Below, piece by piece: positions 19,738-32,400 of a DNA stretch of 64,000 bases. The number at the start of each line of letters is the position of its first letter. The first letter of the stretch is position 1. The DNA is from Bacteroidota bacterium (GTDB taxonomy: Bacteria; Bacteroidota; Bacteroidia; J057; JADKCL01): the NCBI GenBank assembly GCA_016718825.1, contig JADKCL010000040.1, positions 5,142 to 69,141 on the forward strand. The letters are read 5' to 3'. A model generated the notes under the pieces. It did not search any database. It was given only the letters and a program-made list of their open reading frames with translations, and was not told the DNA's origin. Both the position numbers and the translations under genes were made by a program.

Positions 19738-22005
19738 TTACATTCCTTGCGAGCTGCGAATCAAATTCAGCGCGCTGCCTGCCTTGAACCAGCCGATTTG
19801 GCCTTCGTTGAAGGTGTGGTTGGCGGTGATTTCTGACTTGCTGCCGTCGGCGTGGTTGGCCACGAGGGTCAAGGGTACGCCGGGGGTGAAGGTCGTCAGG
19901 CCGACGATGTCAAACGTATCGTCTTCCTGAATCAGGTCGTAATCGGCTGGATTCGCGAAGGTCAGGGCCAACATGCCTTGCTTTTTCAAGTTGGTCTCGT
20001 GGATCCTTGCGAAGCTCTTCACGATCACAGCCCTTGCGCCGATGAACCTTGGCTCCATCGCGGCATGCTCGCGGCTGCTGCCTTCGCCGTAGTTTTCGTC
20101 GCCGACCACGATGCTTGCCACGCCTGCGGCGCGGTAGATCTTGCCCAGTTTCGGGGTCTCCGTGTACTCGCCGTTCAATGGATTCTTGACGCTGTTGGCT
20201 TTGCCGTTGAAGGCATTGACTGCGCCTTGGAGCAGGTTGTCGCTGATGTTCTCCAAGTGACCGCGGAAACGCAACCATGGGCCTGCCATCGAAATGTGGT
20301 CGGTCGTGCATTTGCCTTTGGCCTTGATGAGCAGCTTCAACCCCGTCAGGTTATTGCCGTCCCAAGCTTTGAAGGGTTCGAGCAATTGGAGACGCTTGGA
20401 ATCAGGCGCCACATTCACCGTCACAGCCGAACCGTCGGCTGCCGGGGCTTGGAATCCTGGATCTTGGGCATCAAAGCCTTTGGGAGGCAATTCCACGCCG
20501 ACGGGCTCGTCGAGTTTCACTTGCTGGCCGTCTTCGGTGGTGAGCGTATCGGTCAGCGGATTGAAGCCGAGGCTTCCGCCGAGCACCATGGCGGTCACAA
20601 TTTCGGGGCTAGCGACGAAGGCATGCGTATTGGCGTTGCCGTCATTGCGCTCCTTGAAGTTGCGGTTGAAGGAGGTGATGATCGAATTGGCTTTGTTGGG
20701 ATCGTCGGTATGACGCGCCCACTGACCGATGCAAGGTCCGCAAGCATTCGCCAATACAACGCCGCCGATTTCATCAAATACACTCAAAATGCCGTCGCGT
20801 TCCGCAGTGAAACGCACGACTTCGGAGCCGGGGGTGATGGTGAATTCGCTTTTTGCCTTGAGGTTTTTCTTTTTGGCCTGTGCGGCGACGCTCGCGGCGC
20901 GGGTCAAGTCTTCGTAGCTTGAGTTGGTGCAAGAGCCGATCAAGCCGACTTCGAGTTTCATTGGCCAACCGTTTTCCTTGGCTGCCGCAGCGAATTTGCT
21001 GATCGGCCAAGCGAGGTCAGGGGTGAAAGGACCGTTGACGTGGGGCTCCAATTCGTCGAGGTTGATCTCGATGACTTGGTCGTAGTATTTTGTCGGATCG
21101 GCATCGACTTCGGGGTCGTTGCGCAAGTGGGCGGCGACACTGTTGGCGAGTTCGGCGACGTCGGCACGGTCGGTGCTGCGGAGGTAGCGGGCCATGGCCT
21201 CGTCGTATTCGAAGATCGAAGTCGTCGCGCCGATTTCAGCGCCCATGTTGCAGATCGTTCCTTTTCCTGTGCAAGAAATGGAGGCTGCACCGGGGCCGAA
21301 ATATTCGACGACAGCGCCTGTACCACCTTTTACAGTAAGGATGCCGGCCACTTTCAGGATCACGTCCTTGCCGCTTGTCCAGCCATTCATCTTGCCGGTC
21401 AAACGCACACCGATCAGTTTCGGCATTTTCAGTTCCCAAGCCATACCGGCCATCACGTCCACGGCATCTGCGCCGCCGACACCGATGGCGATCATGCCCA
21501 AGCCGCCGGCGTTGACCGTATGCGAGTCGGTTCCGATCATCATGCCGCCGGGGAATGCGTAGTTCTCCAGGATCACTTGGTGAATGATACCTGCGCCGGG
21601 TTTCCAGAAACCGATACCGTATTTGTTGGAGACGTCGCTCAAAAAGCCAAACACTTCGGAGTTGTTGGTCTTTGCGGTGGCCAAGTCGATCGCAGCGCCT
21701 TCTTTGGCTTGGATCAAGTGGTCGCAGTGAACGGTCGAAGGCACGGCGGCGGTCTTTTTGCCGGCCATCATGAACTGCAGGAGCGCCATTTGGGCAGTTG
21801 CATCCTGCATCGCCACGCGGTCAGGGGCGAAGTCCACGTAACTTTTGCCTCGGCCGAAAACTTCGGTGGCTGTCCCGTCAAAAAGGTGGGAGTAGAGGAT
21901 TTTTTCCGTGACGGTGAGGGGGCGTCCAAGGAGTTTCCGTGCCGCCTCGATGCGGGCAGGCATCTTGGAATACAACGCCTTGATCATTTCAATATCGAAT
22001 GCCAT
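19738..22005 (-). CDS. acn: Aconitate hydratase (mitochondrial-type aconitase)
   Basis: A 755-residue [4Fe-4S] enzyme that converts citrate to isocitrate via cis-aconitate in the TCA cycle, in the cytoplasm. The length and text match the mitochondrial-type class: VPSTVHCDHLIQAKEG, GTDSHTVNAGGLGMI, CTGKGTICNMGAEIGATTS. The cluster Cys ligands lie in GSCTNSSYEDL and NACGPCIGQWA. The swivel domain carries KGKCTTDHISMAGPWLRF and GEGSSREHAAMEPRFIGARA. The gene is fully open over 2.27 kb, which contrasts with the many frame breaks elsewhere. It appears to be a single-gene unit with a terminator downstream and about 500 bases of repeat-rich spacer upstream. Confidence 0.95.
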   Translation of the reverse strand: MAFDIEMIKALYSKMPARIEAARKLLGRPLTVTEKILYSHLFDGTATEVFGRGKSYVDFAPDRVAMQDATAQMALLQFMMAGKKTAAVPSTVHCDHLIQAKEGAAIDLATAKTNNSEVFGFLSDVSNKYGIGFWKPGAGIIHQVILENYAFPGGMMIGTDSHTVNAGGLGMIAIGVGGADAVDVMAGMAWELKMPKLIGVRLTGKMNGWTSGKDVILKVAGILTVKGGTGAVVEYFGPGAASISCTGKGTICNMGAEIGATTSIFEYDEAMARYLRSTDRADVAELANSVAAHLRNDPEVDADPTKYYDQVIEINLDELEPHVNGPFTPDLAWPISKFAAAAKENGWPMKLEVGLIGSCTNSSYEDLTRAASVAAQAKKKNLKAKSEFTITPGSEVVRFTAERDGILSVFDEIGGVVLANACGPCIGQWARHTDDPNKANSIITSFNRNFKERNDGNANTHAFVASPEIVTAMVLGGSLGFNPLTDTLTTEDGQQVKLDEPVGVELPPKGFDAQDPGFQAPAADGSAVTVNVAPDSKRLQLLEPFKAWDGNNLTGLKLLIKAKGKCTTDHISMAGPWLRFRGHLENISDNLLQGAVNAFNGKANSVKNPLNGEYTETPKLGKIYRAAGVASIVVGDENYGEGSSREHAAMEPRFIGARAVIVKSFARIHETNLKKQGMLALTFANPADYDLIQEDDTFDIVGLTTFTPGVPLTLVANHADGSKSEITANHTFNEGQIGWFKAGSALNLIRSSQGM

Positions 22006-22172
22006 ATCGCTTTCAGAGTTATTTTTTGTGCTTTCTGAACATTAACGGCGGGAAATTTAACCCGAAGGCGCAATTGTTGCAAGTCAAATGATGATTCGTA
22101 GGAAATGGAGAATGGGGAATGCAGAATTGTGAATGGAGAATGGGAAATTGTGTTGATTCTGCGATTGGGGGG

Positions 22173-22340
22173 AGCGAAGGGGGCGCTCACAAAGACCGGT
22201 GTGAGCGCCCCCTTCGCTAATTTCGCCCCCTTCGCTTCCTGTACCCAATAGCGATGACGGCGCTCACACCAACGTCTGATAGCGCCGTCATCGCCAAGGG
22301 GGCGCAAACACCAACCGCTGATAGCGCCGTCATCGCCAAG
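22173..22340. repeat. Cluster of REP-like inverted repeats
   Basis: Three hairpin-type units lie in 170 bases. Unit 1 is a perfect 18-bp inverted repeat (22173-22190 and 22201-22218) with a 10-base loop. Unit 2 is a perfect 14-bp inverted repeat, GCGATGACGGCGCT with AGCGCCGTCATCGC (22251-22264 and 22281-22294). Unit 3 is a second copy of a 23-base half-element; the direct repeat starts CTGATAGCGCCGTCATCGCC at 22276 and again at 22318, 42 bases apart. No T-run follows, so these are not simple terminators. Confidence 0.75.
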
Positions 22341-22370
22341 TGAGCACAAAAACCCCGAAATCAAATTAGA

Positions 22371-22402
22371 TTTTCACATTTCCGTCCGAAATGCTACCTT
22401 AG
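22371..22402 (+). promoter_or_regulatory. Candidate promoter of the PKD-adhesin operon
   Basis: TTTT at 22371-22374 and TACCTTAG at 22395-22402 are 20 bases apart, each one mismatch from the Bacteroidota TTTG / TAnnTTTG boxes, and about 97 bases before the ATG at 22500. This is pattern-based only. Confidence 0.25.
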
Positions 22403-22499
22403 AGGGTCAGCAGATGCTGCATTCGGGAATCGCGATCGGCGTAGGACCGTGGCAGCAGTTTTTTGTGAATGATTTCGCCTGAAAAGGGCCGAAAAAGGA

Positions 22500-25400
22500 A
22501 TGAGAGGTTGGGATTGGATTCCCTTTAAAATCAGACAATTGGTTTGTCTGACGTTGTTCGTGTTGCTCTTAAGTGGCACGGGCGGGATTCTATTCTCCCA
22601 AGTCACCGCCAATTTTACTTCGAATGTCACTTCAGGATGCAGCCCCGTAGCGGTTGTATTCAACAGTACGAGTTCCACGGGCACGATCACGAGTTGGTTC
22701 TGGGACTTTGGCAATGGCAATACCTCCACACTCCAAAATCCATCCGACATCTACAATACGCCCGGAACTTATACAGTTACATTGACTGTCACTGGCGTGG
22801 GCGGCTCTGACACGCGCACAGTTGTCAATTATATCACTGTATTCCAGAAGCCTGATGTTTTCATCGGGGCGACGCCGACTTCGGGTTGTGTGCCGTTGGG
22901 TGTGCAGTTTGCCAACAATTCGATTGCTTATCCCGGGCCCTTTACATCGTTGATTTGGGATTTTGGAGATGGCAATACGAGCAATTCGGCGAATCCACTG
23001 CATACTTACAGCGTGCCAGGCACTTACAATGTGCTGCTTTCCACCGTTGACAACAATGGCTGCTCCGCAACCAACTCGGTGCCGACAACGATCAATGTTT
23101 CCACCCCGATCAATGCCAATTTTTCCTTTGCACTTGTCGGAAGTTGTGGGGCACCGGTCACAGCAAATTTCACAGACATCAGCACGGGAACAGGTCCATT
23201 CACCTATTCTTGGGACTTTGGCGACGGTTCGCCGCTTTCCACCGCCCAAAATCCGTCCCATATCTACCTCGCCAATGGCAGCTATACGGTCACGCTGATC
23301 ATTGACAATGGCGTCGGCTGCCAAGACACTTTGGTGGTGCCCAATGCGATCACGATTTCGGCGTTGAATGCGAATTTTTCCGCAGCGCCCCTTCAGGTTT
23401 GCGTCGGAGACCCGGTCGCCTTTACCGATTTGACCACGGGTGGACCGCTGGGTTGGGATTGGGACTTTGGCGATGGCGGTTCGTCGAATGCCCAAAATCC
23501 AAGCCATGCCTACGCTGCCCCGGGTTTTTACACCGTCGAATTGATCAGCACAAGAGGGCCGGGCTGCGCCGATACGGTCGTTCAAACAAATCTGATCCAA
23601 GTCTTGCCGATTCCCACAGCCAATTTTTCAGCCGCGAACAATACAGGTTGCAGCGCGCCTTTGATGGTCAATTTTACGGACTTGTCAGTCGGCGCGGTGA
23701 GTTGGCTTTGGAATTTCGGGGATGGAAATACTTCGAATTTACCTTCGCCGACACATACCTACACCGCCAATGGAACTTATTCTGTAAGCCTCACCGTGAC
23801 AGGGCTCAATGGCTGTACGCATACTGTCACCCAAAACAATCTCGTGCAGATCATTCCACCCGTCGCGAATTTCAGTTTCGTGGGTATTCAGGCGGGATGT
23901 ATGCCGAGGACGATTAATTTTACCAATACAAGCACAACGACATTTGGAATTTTCACCACCTACCAATGGGATTTCGGAGACGGGTCGAATTCCAACAACG
24001 TCAGCCCTAATCACACTTACACGACTCCCGGCACATGGACGGTAACGCTCATCGTCACGACCTCTGGCGGCTGCACAGACACACTTGTGATGCCTGCCTT
24101 GATCAGCACGGGACCTGATCCGCAGGCCAATTTCTCAGGTAGTCCTACAACTGTATGCTTTGGGGAACCAATATCCTTTACGGATTTATCCACGGCTGCT
24201 ACGGCATGGGGCTGGACATTTGGGGATGGCGGAACGTCCAACGTACAGAATCCAACCTATACTTATACCGCGGTTGGCTGCTATACGGTGACGTTGGTGG
24301 TCGGAAACAACGGCTGCATCGATTCGCGGACGCGCAACAACTACGTCTGCGTCGAAGGGTCGGAGGCCAGTTTTACCACATCGGCAACTTTTGCCTGCGA
24401 TACCCCGGCAACTTTCACGTTCACCAATACCTCCTCCGGCACGAATTTGAAGGCCTATTGGAGTTTCGGGGACGGAACGTTTGACACCATTCCAGGGCCG
24501 GTCGGTTCCGTTGTGCATGTCTACGATAGCTTTGGCGTATTCACCGTGCAACTGATTTCGGAGGATACCATGGCAGGATGTCGGGATACATTCTTCTTGA
24601 CGGTCACCGTAAGCAAACCCACCGCTGGATTCACGCAGAATGCCATTTTGGGTTGTTCGCCATTTCCGGTGACGTTTACCAATACCTCAACCGGCGGAAT
24701 CACTTACCAATGGACGTTTGGCGATGGTGGAAATAGCGCTGCGGCAAATCCGACACACAACTATTTGGTCGCCGGAAATTATTTGGCACAGCAAATCGTC
24801 ATCGGTGCCAATGGTTGCCGCGACACGGCGGTTTCTCCCGTCCCCATCGTCGTCAATGGTGCGGTAGCCAATTTTTCAGCAGTTCCCGTGGCGACTTGTC
24901 AAAATACCGCGATCACGTTTACTGATTTGTCTACCTCCAACTCGGCTTTGACGGCTTGGTCTTGGGACTTTGGGGATGGAAGTCCGTTTGTGACGTTGCG
25001 GGGCCGTTGACGCATTCTACGCCAATCCCGGAACCTATACGGTACGGCTCAATGTCACCAACGCAGATTCTTGCAGTTCCACTTTCGCCTCTAACGTCAC
25101 CATTACCCGCCCCAATGCGGCCTTCACGCAATCTGCGACAGTGCGCTGCCAGGGCGAGACGGTCAACTTCTCGGCTGCGCCCTCGACCGGAGTGGGGCCA
25201 CTTACCTACGCATGGGACTTTGGCGACGGCGTAACCACTACCGGACTCAATGTCTCGCATTCCTACGCCACCCAAGACACTTTTAATGTATTGCTCGTCG
25301 TCACCGACGGCAACGGCTGCCGCGACAGCATCGTGCAGCCGATGATCATTGCACGCCCGGTAGCGGCCTTTGCAGCGATTCTCTCGACGGCAAGTTGCCC

Positions 25401-28400
25401 GCCGTTGCAGGCAAGTTATCAGATCACCAACTTGGTAAATATTGCGAGTTGGAGTTGGGATTTTGGCGACGGTTCGCCGATTGTCAATGGCAACGCAGCG
25501 CCTTTCCACACCTACAATACGCCTGGAACTTTTGCCGTGACGCTGATCGTGCAAACGATTACAGGTTGCGCGGATACCTTGTTAGTTCCCAATGGTGCAG
25601 TGGTAAGTGGCCCGGTCGGGACGTTCAGCTTTTCACCATCGGTGACCTGTCCGGGGCAGCCCGTCGAATTTATCATGAGCCCTGCCGGGGCCTACCTTAA
25701 CTTTTGGACGTTTGGCGATGGTCAGGCGCAATTGAGTGGTGACACCGTGATCTATGCTTATTCCGGTGCGGGGACGTTTACGCCCGCCTTGTTGGTGCAG
25801 GATAGTTCGGGATGTCAACTCGCAGCACCGTCCATGGGGCCGATTCAGGTTTTGCCACCCCCGATTGCCAATTTTGGCTATTCCGATACGCTGCTTTGTC
25901 TCGCAGATACGGTTCGTTTTTCTGACAGCACGGTCTATGGGGGCGGTCCGGCCACTTTCTTGTGGACATTTGGTGACGGCGGAGTGGATTCGGTTCAAAA
26001 TCCCAATCACTATTATTCGACACCAGGGATTTACCCCGTGACACTTTCCGTGACCGATACTTTGGGTTGCAGCGATCAAGACACGGTTTTGTCGGCGGTT
26101 TGGCTGATGGAATACTATGCAGGATTCGCCATCTCCGACACGGTGGTTTGCCCCAACGATGTGATCACGTTCATGGATACCTCCTACAGCGACACGACCA
26201 TTGTCGCTTGGTTTTGGGATTTTGGGGACACCAATACTGCTGTCGATTCGATTGTGACGCACCAATACGCCGACACGGGTTGGTACAACGTGACACTTGT
26301 AATCACGACCGCTACGGGTTGCACCGACACAATTGTCGTGGACAGTGCCGTGCATGTCCAAATCCCGACGGGTTCATTCACGATTTCGAGTGACACGACT
26401 TGCCCGGGGATTCCGCTGCAATTCACCTTCAACGGCGGTAATTGGATTGTGCCCACTTGGTACTTTGGAAACGGGGACAGCCTCGTCGGAGGCGATACGG
26501 TCAGTTATGCTTACGGCTCGCCGGGCACCTATTCGGCGACGGTTTTGATGACCGACACGCTCGGTTGTACCGCCACCTTGCCCACGCCCTTTCCCGTGGA
26601 CGTGTTGCCGCCTCCGATCGCCGCCTTTGCGGTGGACAGCTTGGTGCATTGCGATCCAGGAAATGTCAATCTCTGGGATTTGAGCACGTATTCGACGGGC
26701 GCAGCGGCCATCAATTGGGATTTTGGAGATGGAAATACGGGCACAGGTGCGCCTGCGACGCATTTTTATGCCACGCCTGGGTTATTACACGGTGACTTTG
26801 GCAGTGACGGATTTGCTCGGCTGTACCGATACCGCAATCGGTGTCGATACCGTGCGCATTCATCAGCAAATCGCCAATTTCACTTCAGATGCCACTACCG
26901 GATGTTTGCCCGTTATGATCACTTTTACCGACAGTTCGGTTTGTGATACAACGATTGCAACTTGGAACTGGATTTTTGGGGATGGCGGGACGGGTATTGA
27001 TTCGGTTGTCGGGCATACCTATTCAGATACTGGATCTTATGACGTGACCTTGGTGATCACATCCTCGGTGGGTTGTGTGGATTCGGTGATATTCCCCAGC
27101 TTCATCAACATTTATTCGCCAGGTCTTCCCGCAATCTGGGCTGCCACGGTCGAAGGAGACGATCAGGTTGCCGTTGTCTTTCACAGGGATTCTTCGGCAT
27201 TGTTTGGCAGTTATGAACTTTGGCGAATGAACCCTGCCGCGACCAACATCGCCACGGAACCCGTACAAAGCGATACCGTTTTGGTTGATTTGGCTTCCAA
27301 CAGCCTCAATACCGCCAATCTCTACCGTCCGCAAATTGTGAGCATCTGTTTGGATTCCACGCCTTTGCCGCCGACAATTCCGCATCAGACCGTCGAATTG
27401 GCCACTTTGTCGATGGTGAATCAGGTGATGTTGATGTGGTCACCTTACGCAGGCTGGGCAAATGTGCAGCGCTACGACATTTTTGCCGTTCAAGATTATG
27501 ATACAACGAACGTCACATTCTTAGGCTCGGTGGCTGGCAATCAGGCGCAGTATGTGGATACGACGGTGTATTGCGACGACTTGCGCACCTATCGCGTGCG
27601 CGCCGTGGGTACATTCCCGCAGGAGCGGTCTTGGAGCGATACGAGTGCGGCGCGGCCGATTCATCTGCCACCGACTTACATTCCGGCGATGGTCACAGCC
27701 TCCGTCCTCAACAACCAAGACATCACCGTCGAATGGAGCCCTGCCTTGTTCCCCGGTGCCGGCGGATTTGAGGTTTTCCGTTCGACGGATGCCAATACTT
27801 GGGCGTCGCAGGGAATTTTGCCCTCCGGAACGACTCAGTTTGTCGATTTGGCCGCCAATGTCAATGCCCAATCCTATTATTACCGCATCACGGTCGCAGA
27901 CAGTTGCAGCTATTGGTCGCAACCTTCGGATGTCGCACGGAGCATTTTGCTGGAACTCGACGGGAGCAACGGCGTCGCCGACATGTCTTGGAATGCCTAT
28001 TCGAATTGGGCAAACGGCGTGGACCGCTACGAAATGGAAGGCCGTCCGCTGAATGGCGGTGCCTGGGTTTTGATGGGAACGATGGCAGCCAATGACTTGA
28101 CATTTTTGGACAATCAAGGCTTGCCCGGCGAACCGGGAACTTGCTACCGCGTGACGGCATTCGAATCCGGCGGAAATAGCGCAAGCAGCATCAGCAACGA
28201 GGTTTGCTTCACCATGGACATTTGGGTGCCCAATACCATCACCCCCAACAACGATGGCTTCAATGACGTGCTGATTGTAAGGGCCTTGGCTGGGTATCCG
28301 GGCACTGGAATCGACATCTTCAACCGTTGGGGCAATCTCGTTTACCACAACGACGACTATCAAAACGACTGGGCAGGAACCAATGGCAATACCGGCGAAA

Positions 28401-28483
28401 CCTTGCCCGATGGGACCTATTACTGGGTTTTGCACGTGAGCGACGGTCGCACATTAAAAGGTTATGTAACGATCTTGCGATGA
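22500..28483 (+). CDS. Giant 18-PKD surface protein with gliding-motility (CHU_C / T9SS type B) C-terminus; two frame breaks
   Basis: Reconstructed protein of about 1,990 residues. The signal peptide (LTLFVLLLSGTGGILFSQ) is followed by 18 PKD domains of about 80-90 residues, each marked by a W-x-F/L-G-D/N-G core such as WFWDFGNGNTST, YSWDFGDGSPLS or WNWIFGDGGTGI. A fibronectin-like region lies near 27130-28200. The C-terminal domain reads VPNTITPNNDGFNDVLIVRA ... IDIFNRWGNLVYH ... LPDGTYYWVLHVSDG, the CHU_C / T9SS type B sorting domain. The frame slips at a G-run near 25000-25004 and again near 26780 (CCTGGGTTATTAC). In both cases the PKD text continues in the next frame, so sequence error is likely. 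It is the first gene of an operon with PorP/SprF, the usual partner for exporting type B substrates. An adhesin or gliding-motility role is inferred. Confidence 0.85.
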
Positions 28484-28551
28484 GAAAGTGGGCCCAACAT
28501 AGCGAAAATCGGAGGATGCCGCGGCTTGCCGCAGCAACCCGGCGCATGTTG

Positions 28552-29484
28552 ATGAAACTTGTTTCATCCCTCGTTCTCACACTCCCTCTCGCTCTCACGC
28601 TCCCACTCACACTATTTTCCCAGCAGGATCCGCACCATACACAGTACATGTTCAACGGGCTGTCGATCAATCCCGCGTATGCCGGTTCGCGGGGGACGAT
28701 TTCGGGGATGCTGTTTTACAGGAACCAATGGACCGGCTTTGAGGGCGCACCTGTGACGCAGTCCTTCTCGTTTCACATGCCCACGGCCAAGAAGCGCGCT
28801 GGTTTTGGCCTCAATGTGATGAATGACAAAATTGGCTACACCAGTCAGCAATGGCTGACGGGGAGCTATGCCTTCATCATTCCCGTCAAGGAAAATGCAA
28901 GCCTTGCCCTCGGCCTCCGTGGTGGCGTGATGAATTATCGGGTGAATTGGAATGAAGTGACTGCGACCGATCTCAACGACCCGATTGTCGCAGGAAATGT
29001 TCGTTCGGTTTTGATGCCCAATGTGGGTACCGGATTGTATTTCAGCACGCCCCGCATGTACACGGGCCTCTCGATGCCCCATATTTTGAATACTCCGCTG
29101 CGGCGTTCCGATACCGGATCCGATGCCGTGGCTCGGCTTTACCGCCATGCCTACTTCACCGCCGGATACGTTTTGGGTTTGGAGAATCAGGTGCAATGGA
29201 AGCCGTCCATCCTGTTGAAATACAGTCCCGGCGCGCCTTTGGAGGTGGATGTGAACTTGATGGCTTTGATCGCAAGACGTTTTTGGATCGGGGCTTCCTG
29301 GCGCAGCGGGGATGCTGTCGCGGCCATGATCGACTTCCAAATCGCAAGACATTTGCGTTTGGGTTATGCATTTGATTATTCTATCACCGAACTTCGTAAG
29401 TTTCACAATGGTTCCCACGAACTTTTGCTGGGCTTCGAAATCTTTCCCAAAAGGGCATTGACCAAGAGTCCAAGATATTTCTGA
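28552..29484 (+). CDS. PorP/SprF family type IX secretion membrane protein
   Basis: Outer-membrane beta-barrel of the PorP/SprF family, needed for secretion or surface anchoring of type B (CHU_C) T9SS substrates. The family opening QQDPHHTQYMFNGLSINPAY follows the signal peptide MKLVSSLVLTLPLALTLPLT. Next come SRGTISGMLFYRNQWTGFEG and the barrel strands, ending near ELLLGFEIFPKRA. I chose the start at 28552 because the signal peptide begins there; an in-frame ATG at 28480 overlaps the adhesin stop (ATGA) and would add 24 residues. The stop overlaps the next ATG by one base, so adhesin, PorP/SprF and OmpA-type protein form one operon. Confidence 0.9.
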   Translation: MKLVSSLVLTLPLALTLPLTLFSQQDPHHTQYMFNGLSINPAYAGSRGTISGMLFYRNQWTGFEGAPVTQSFSFHMPTAKKRAGFGLNVMNDKIGYTSQQWLTGSYAFIIPVKENASLALGLRGGVMNYRVNWNEVTATDLNDPIVAGNVRSVLMPNVGTGLYFSTPRMYTGLSMPHILNTPLRRSDTGSDAVARLYRHAYFTAGYVLGLENQVQWKPSILLKYSPGAPLEVDVNLMALIARRFWIGASWRSGDAVAAMIDFQIARHLRLGYAFDYSITELRKFHNGSHELLLGFEIFPKRALTKSPRYF

Positions 29485-32400
29485 TGCGGAAGACAGCGAC
29501 ATATCGCCTGCGAATAAGGCCATTCAGCACGCTGATGGCGGCGGGCTTGGTATTGTTTTTGTGCTTTGGGCAATTACATGCCCAACAAAAAGGCACATTG
29601 AAGCGCGCCAACGAGGCCTTCGAGAAAATGTCTTACCTCGAGGCCATCAAATACTTCGAAAAGGCCCTCAGCAAGGGATTCGACAAAAACGGCCTCATCC
29701 GGCTTGCAGATGCCTACCGGCTGACCAACAATTCCAGAAAAGCCGCCGAAGTTTACAGCAAAGTGGTGGGTTTGAACCAAATTTTGCCCATCAACTACTT
29801 CTATTTTGCTCAAGCCCTGATGAACCAAGGCTTGTATCCGGAGGCGGCAAAATGGTTTGACCGCTATGCCAAGGCCGTGCCTCAGGATCCAAGAGGTGAG
29901 AAATTTGCGGCATCCTGTCGCACGATTGAAAGCTATTTTGCCGATACCGCTGAGATTCGCATTCGCCCTTTTCCCCACAACTCCAAAGTCGACGATTTCA
30001 GTCCGGTTTGGTACAAAGGGGGCATTCTTTTTTCATCGTCACGGTCGGAGGGAAGTGTCGTCGAATCGCGTTATGACTGGAATGGACAGCCATTTTTGGA
30101 CTTGTACTATTCCAAAATGACGGGTGAAGGCGAGAAGTTTTCACGGCCTGTGCTGATCAAAGGCAAACTGAACACGCGCTTCCATGAAGCTACCTGCGCT
30201 TGGGATTCGCTCAACAGCTTGGTCTATTTCACGCGCAACAATTTCTTCGAAGGCAAGAAAACGACCGACGACAATGGCATCATGAACCTCAAGCTGTTCT
30301 ATGCCGATGTTCCTCAGACTGGTCCTTGGACCAATGTACGTTCCTTGCCATTCAACAGCGATGTTTATTCGATCGGCCATCCCGCAATCATGTATGGGAG
30401 CGAATCGTTGCTGTTTATCAGCGACAAACCGGGCGGATTTGGGGGTACGGACATTTACAGGGCCAATTTTAGTGAAGATGGGTGGGCCGAACCGGTCAAC
30501 CTTGGCCCCTCCGTCAATACCGCCGGCAATGAAATGTTTCCCTACTTGACGCCCGATGGGTTACTGTATTTCAGTTCGGATGGACTGGGTGGTCTCGGCG
30601 GATTGGATGTCTTTTATTGTGATCTGAATGCCAAGGAATGCATTCCGCAAAACATGGGGGCGCCCATTAACAGTTCGGCAGATGACTTTGGTTTCTTGAT
30701 GTCTGGAGACCATGGTTGGGGAATGTTCTCTTCGAATCGCTTGGGCGGCTTGGGTTCAGATGATATTTATCTCCTGAAGTACGAAAAGCCATCGTGGAAG
30801 GGTGTGGTCGTGGATGCGGTGACGAAACAGCCAATCCAGGGTGTGAAAGTTGCTTTGCACCTTCCCCGTATCAATCGCCAAATCACGGCTGAAACCGATC
30901 CAAATGGCAATGTCAATTTGCTGCTGAACCGCGATGTGACCTATCAATTGGTTGCTGAGGCCGATCAGTATCGTGCAAAACGGATGGAAATTTCCACCTA
31001 TGGCGCTAAAAAGGACGATCAATTGCAGGATACGATCTTTATGGAGCGTCCATCGATCATCGTCGTCACCAAGGTGCTCGATGTGAGCACGGGCTTTCCC
31101 ATTACCAACGCCAAGGTGCGTATTGTCGGCAGCGACATGACCATGAAGACCGATTCGGCAGGTGAAGTAACCTTCTATTATGATCCTTATCCAGAATACG
31201 AACAACGGCCTGTGGACTGCCCTGAGCAGGAAATCGCCCAATACTGCTTCAAGTTTCAGGACGAAGGCATTCTGGATTTTGACACTTTGCAGTTGACCTA
31301 CGAATGGTCTTTTGGGGACGGCACCAAGGTGCGGGAACTCGAGCCCCGGCATTGTTACCGTGGTCCGGGGACATACCACGTCGAGTTGAATTTGCTCGAC
31401 CGAGCCGGCCAAGTGTTCATGAACCAAGCGACCTACGACTTGGAAGTCAGGCCGCCGGCGGGCTTGTTGATCGATGGGCCTGACACGGTGCGTGTTGGTA
31501 GTCGCGTGTCTTATGCCTCCGGACGTGCCATTCTTGATGGCTGCAGCCTTGATCAATTCCAATGGGATTTGAATTCGGGAGAAACCTTCAGCGGATTGGG
31601 ATTTTCGCATGTGTTTGCGAAGCCCGGCCGGTACCGCCTGCGTCTGAATGCAAGTGGAACTGGAGACCAAGCACCCCAAGCCTGCAGCAGTTGCATGACC
31701 AAAGACATCGTCGTGTTGGAAAGCGATTGGATCAAACCCGATCGCGATTCGTTGATTTTTGCATGGTCCAAAACCCCGACAACGCCAGCGCCTAAAATCG
31801 AATGCGAACAGCAACAACCGGAAAGTTATTGCTACAATTTCTTTGACGATGGCGACCTTGCCTCCGATTCGCTGCCCTACCTCTACCATTGGGATCTGGG
31901 TGACGGCACCAAAATGCAGGGTTTGACCATCAATCATTGTTATGCACAGCCGGGAACCTATACCATCCGATTGGAGGTGGTGGATCCTTTTACGAATCGA
32001 ATCGTTTCCGTGGTGAGCGAGTATGATCTCGAGGTCAAGGATTTGCGACAGGTGTATGTAGAAAGCTACGATACGGTGGCTGTGGGTACGTCAATCGAAT
32101 TTGATGCATTGAAGTCGGATGTGCCGGGATGCAACATTCAGTCTGTTTCTTGGGACTTTGGAGATGGGGCGAAGGCAACCGGGGCTGTTACGATGCATGA
32201 ATACACCCGTCGCGGAACTTTCCGCGTGCAAATGATCGTGCAGGGCGTTGATCCGCGCACGGGCCAAGCCTGCTCCAAATGTACCTACAAGGAGGTTCAA
32301 GTTTTGCCCGACTACCGTGGCAATGAGGTTCGGGACTCGCTGCAACAAATTGCGGAGATTGCCACTACAGGTCGCAGCATTCCTACAGGCACAGTATTGC

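Larger units (their letters stand above)
22006..22499. other. Divergent intergenic region rich in palindromes
   Basis: This space separates the divergent aconitase and PKD-adhesin genes. It holds a short stretch of GGAGAATG-type simple repeats (about 22101-22150), the palindrome cluster at 22173-22340, and promoter candidates for both genes. No coding region is supported. Confidence 0.6.

Noticed and set aside
22191..22218. 18-bp hairpin as a terminator for aconitase or the adhesin
   Set aside because: It lies upstream of both divergent genes and has no T-run on either strand.
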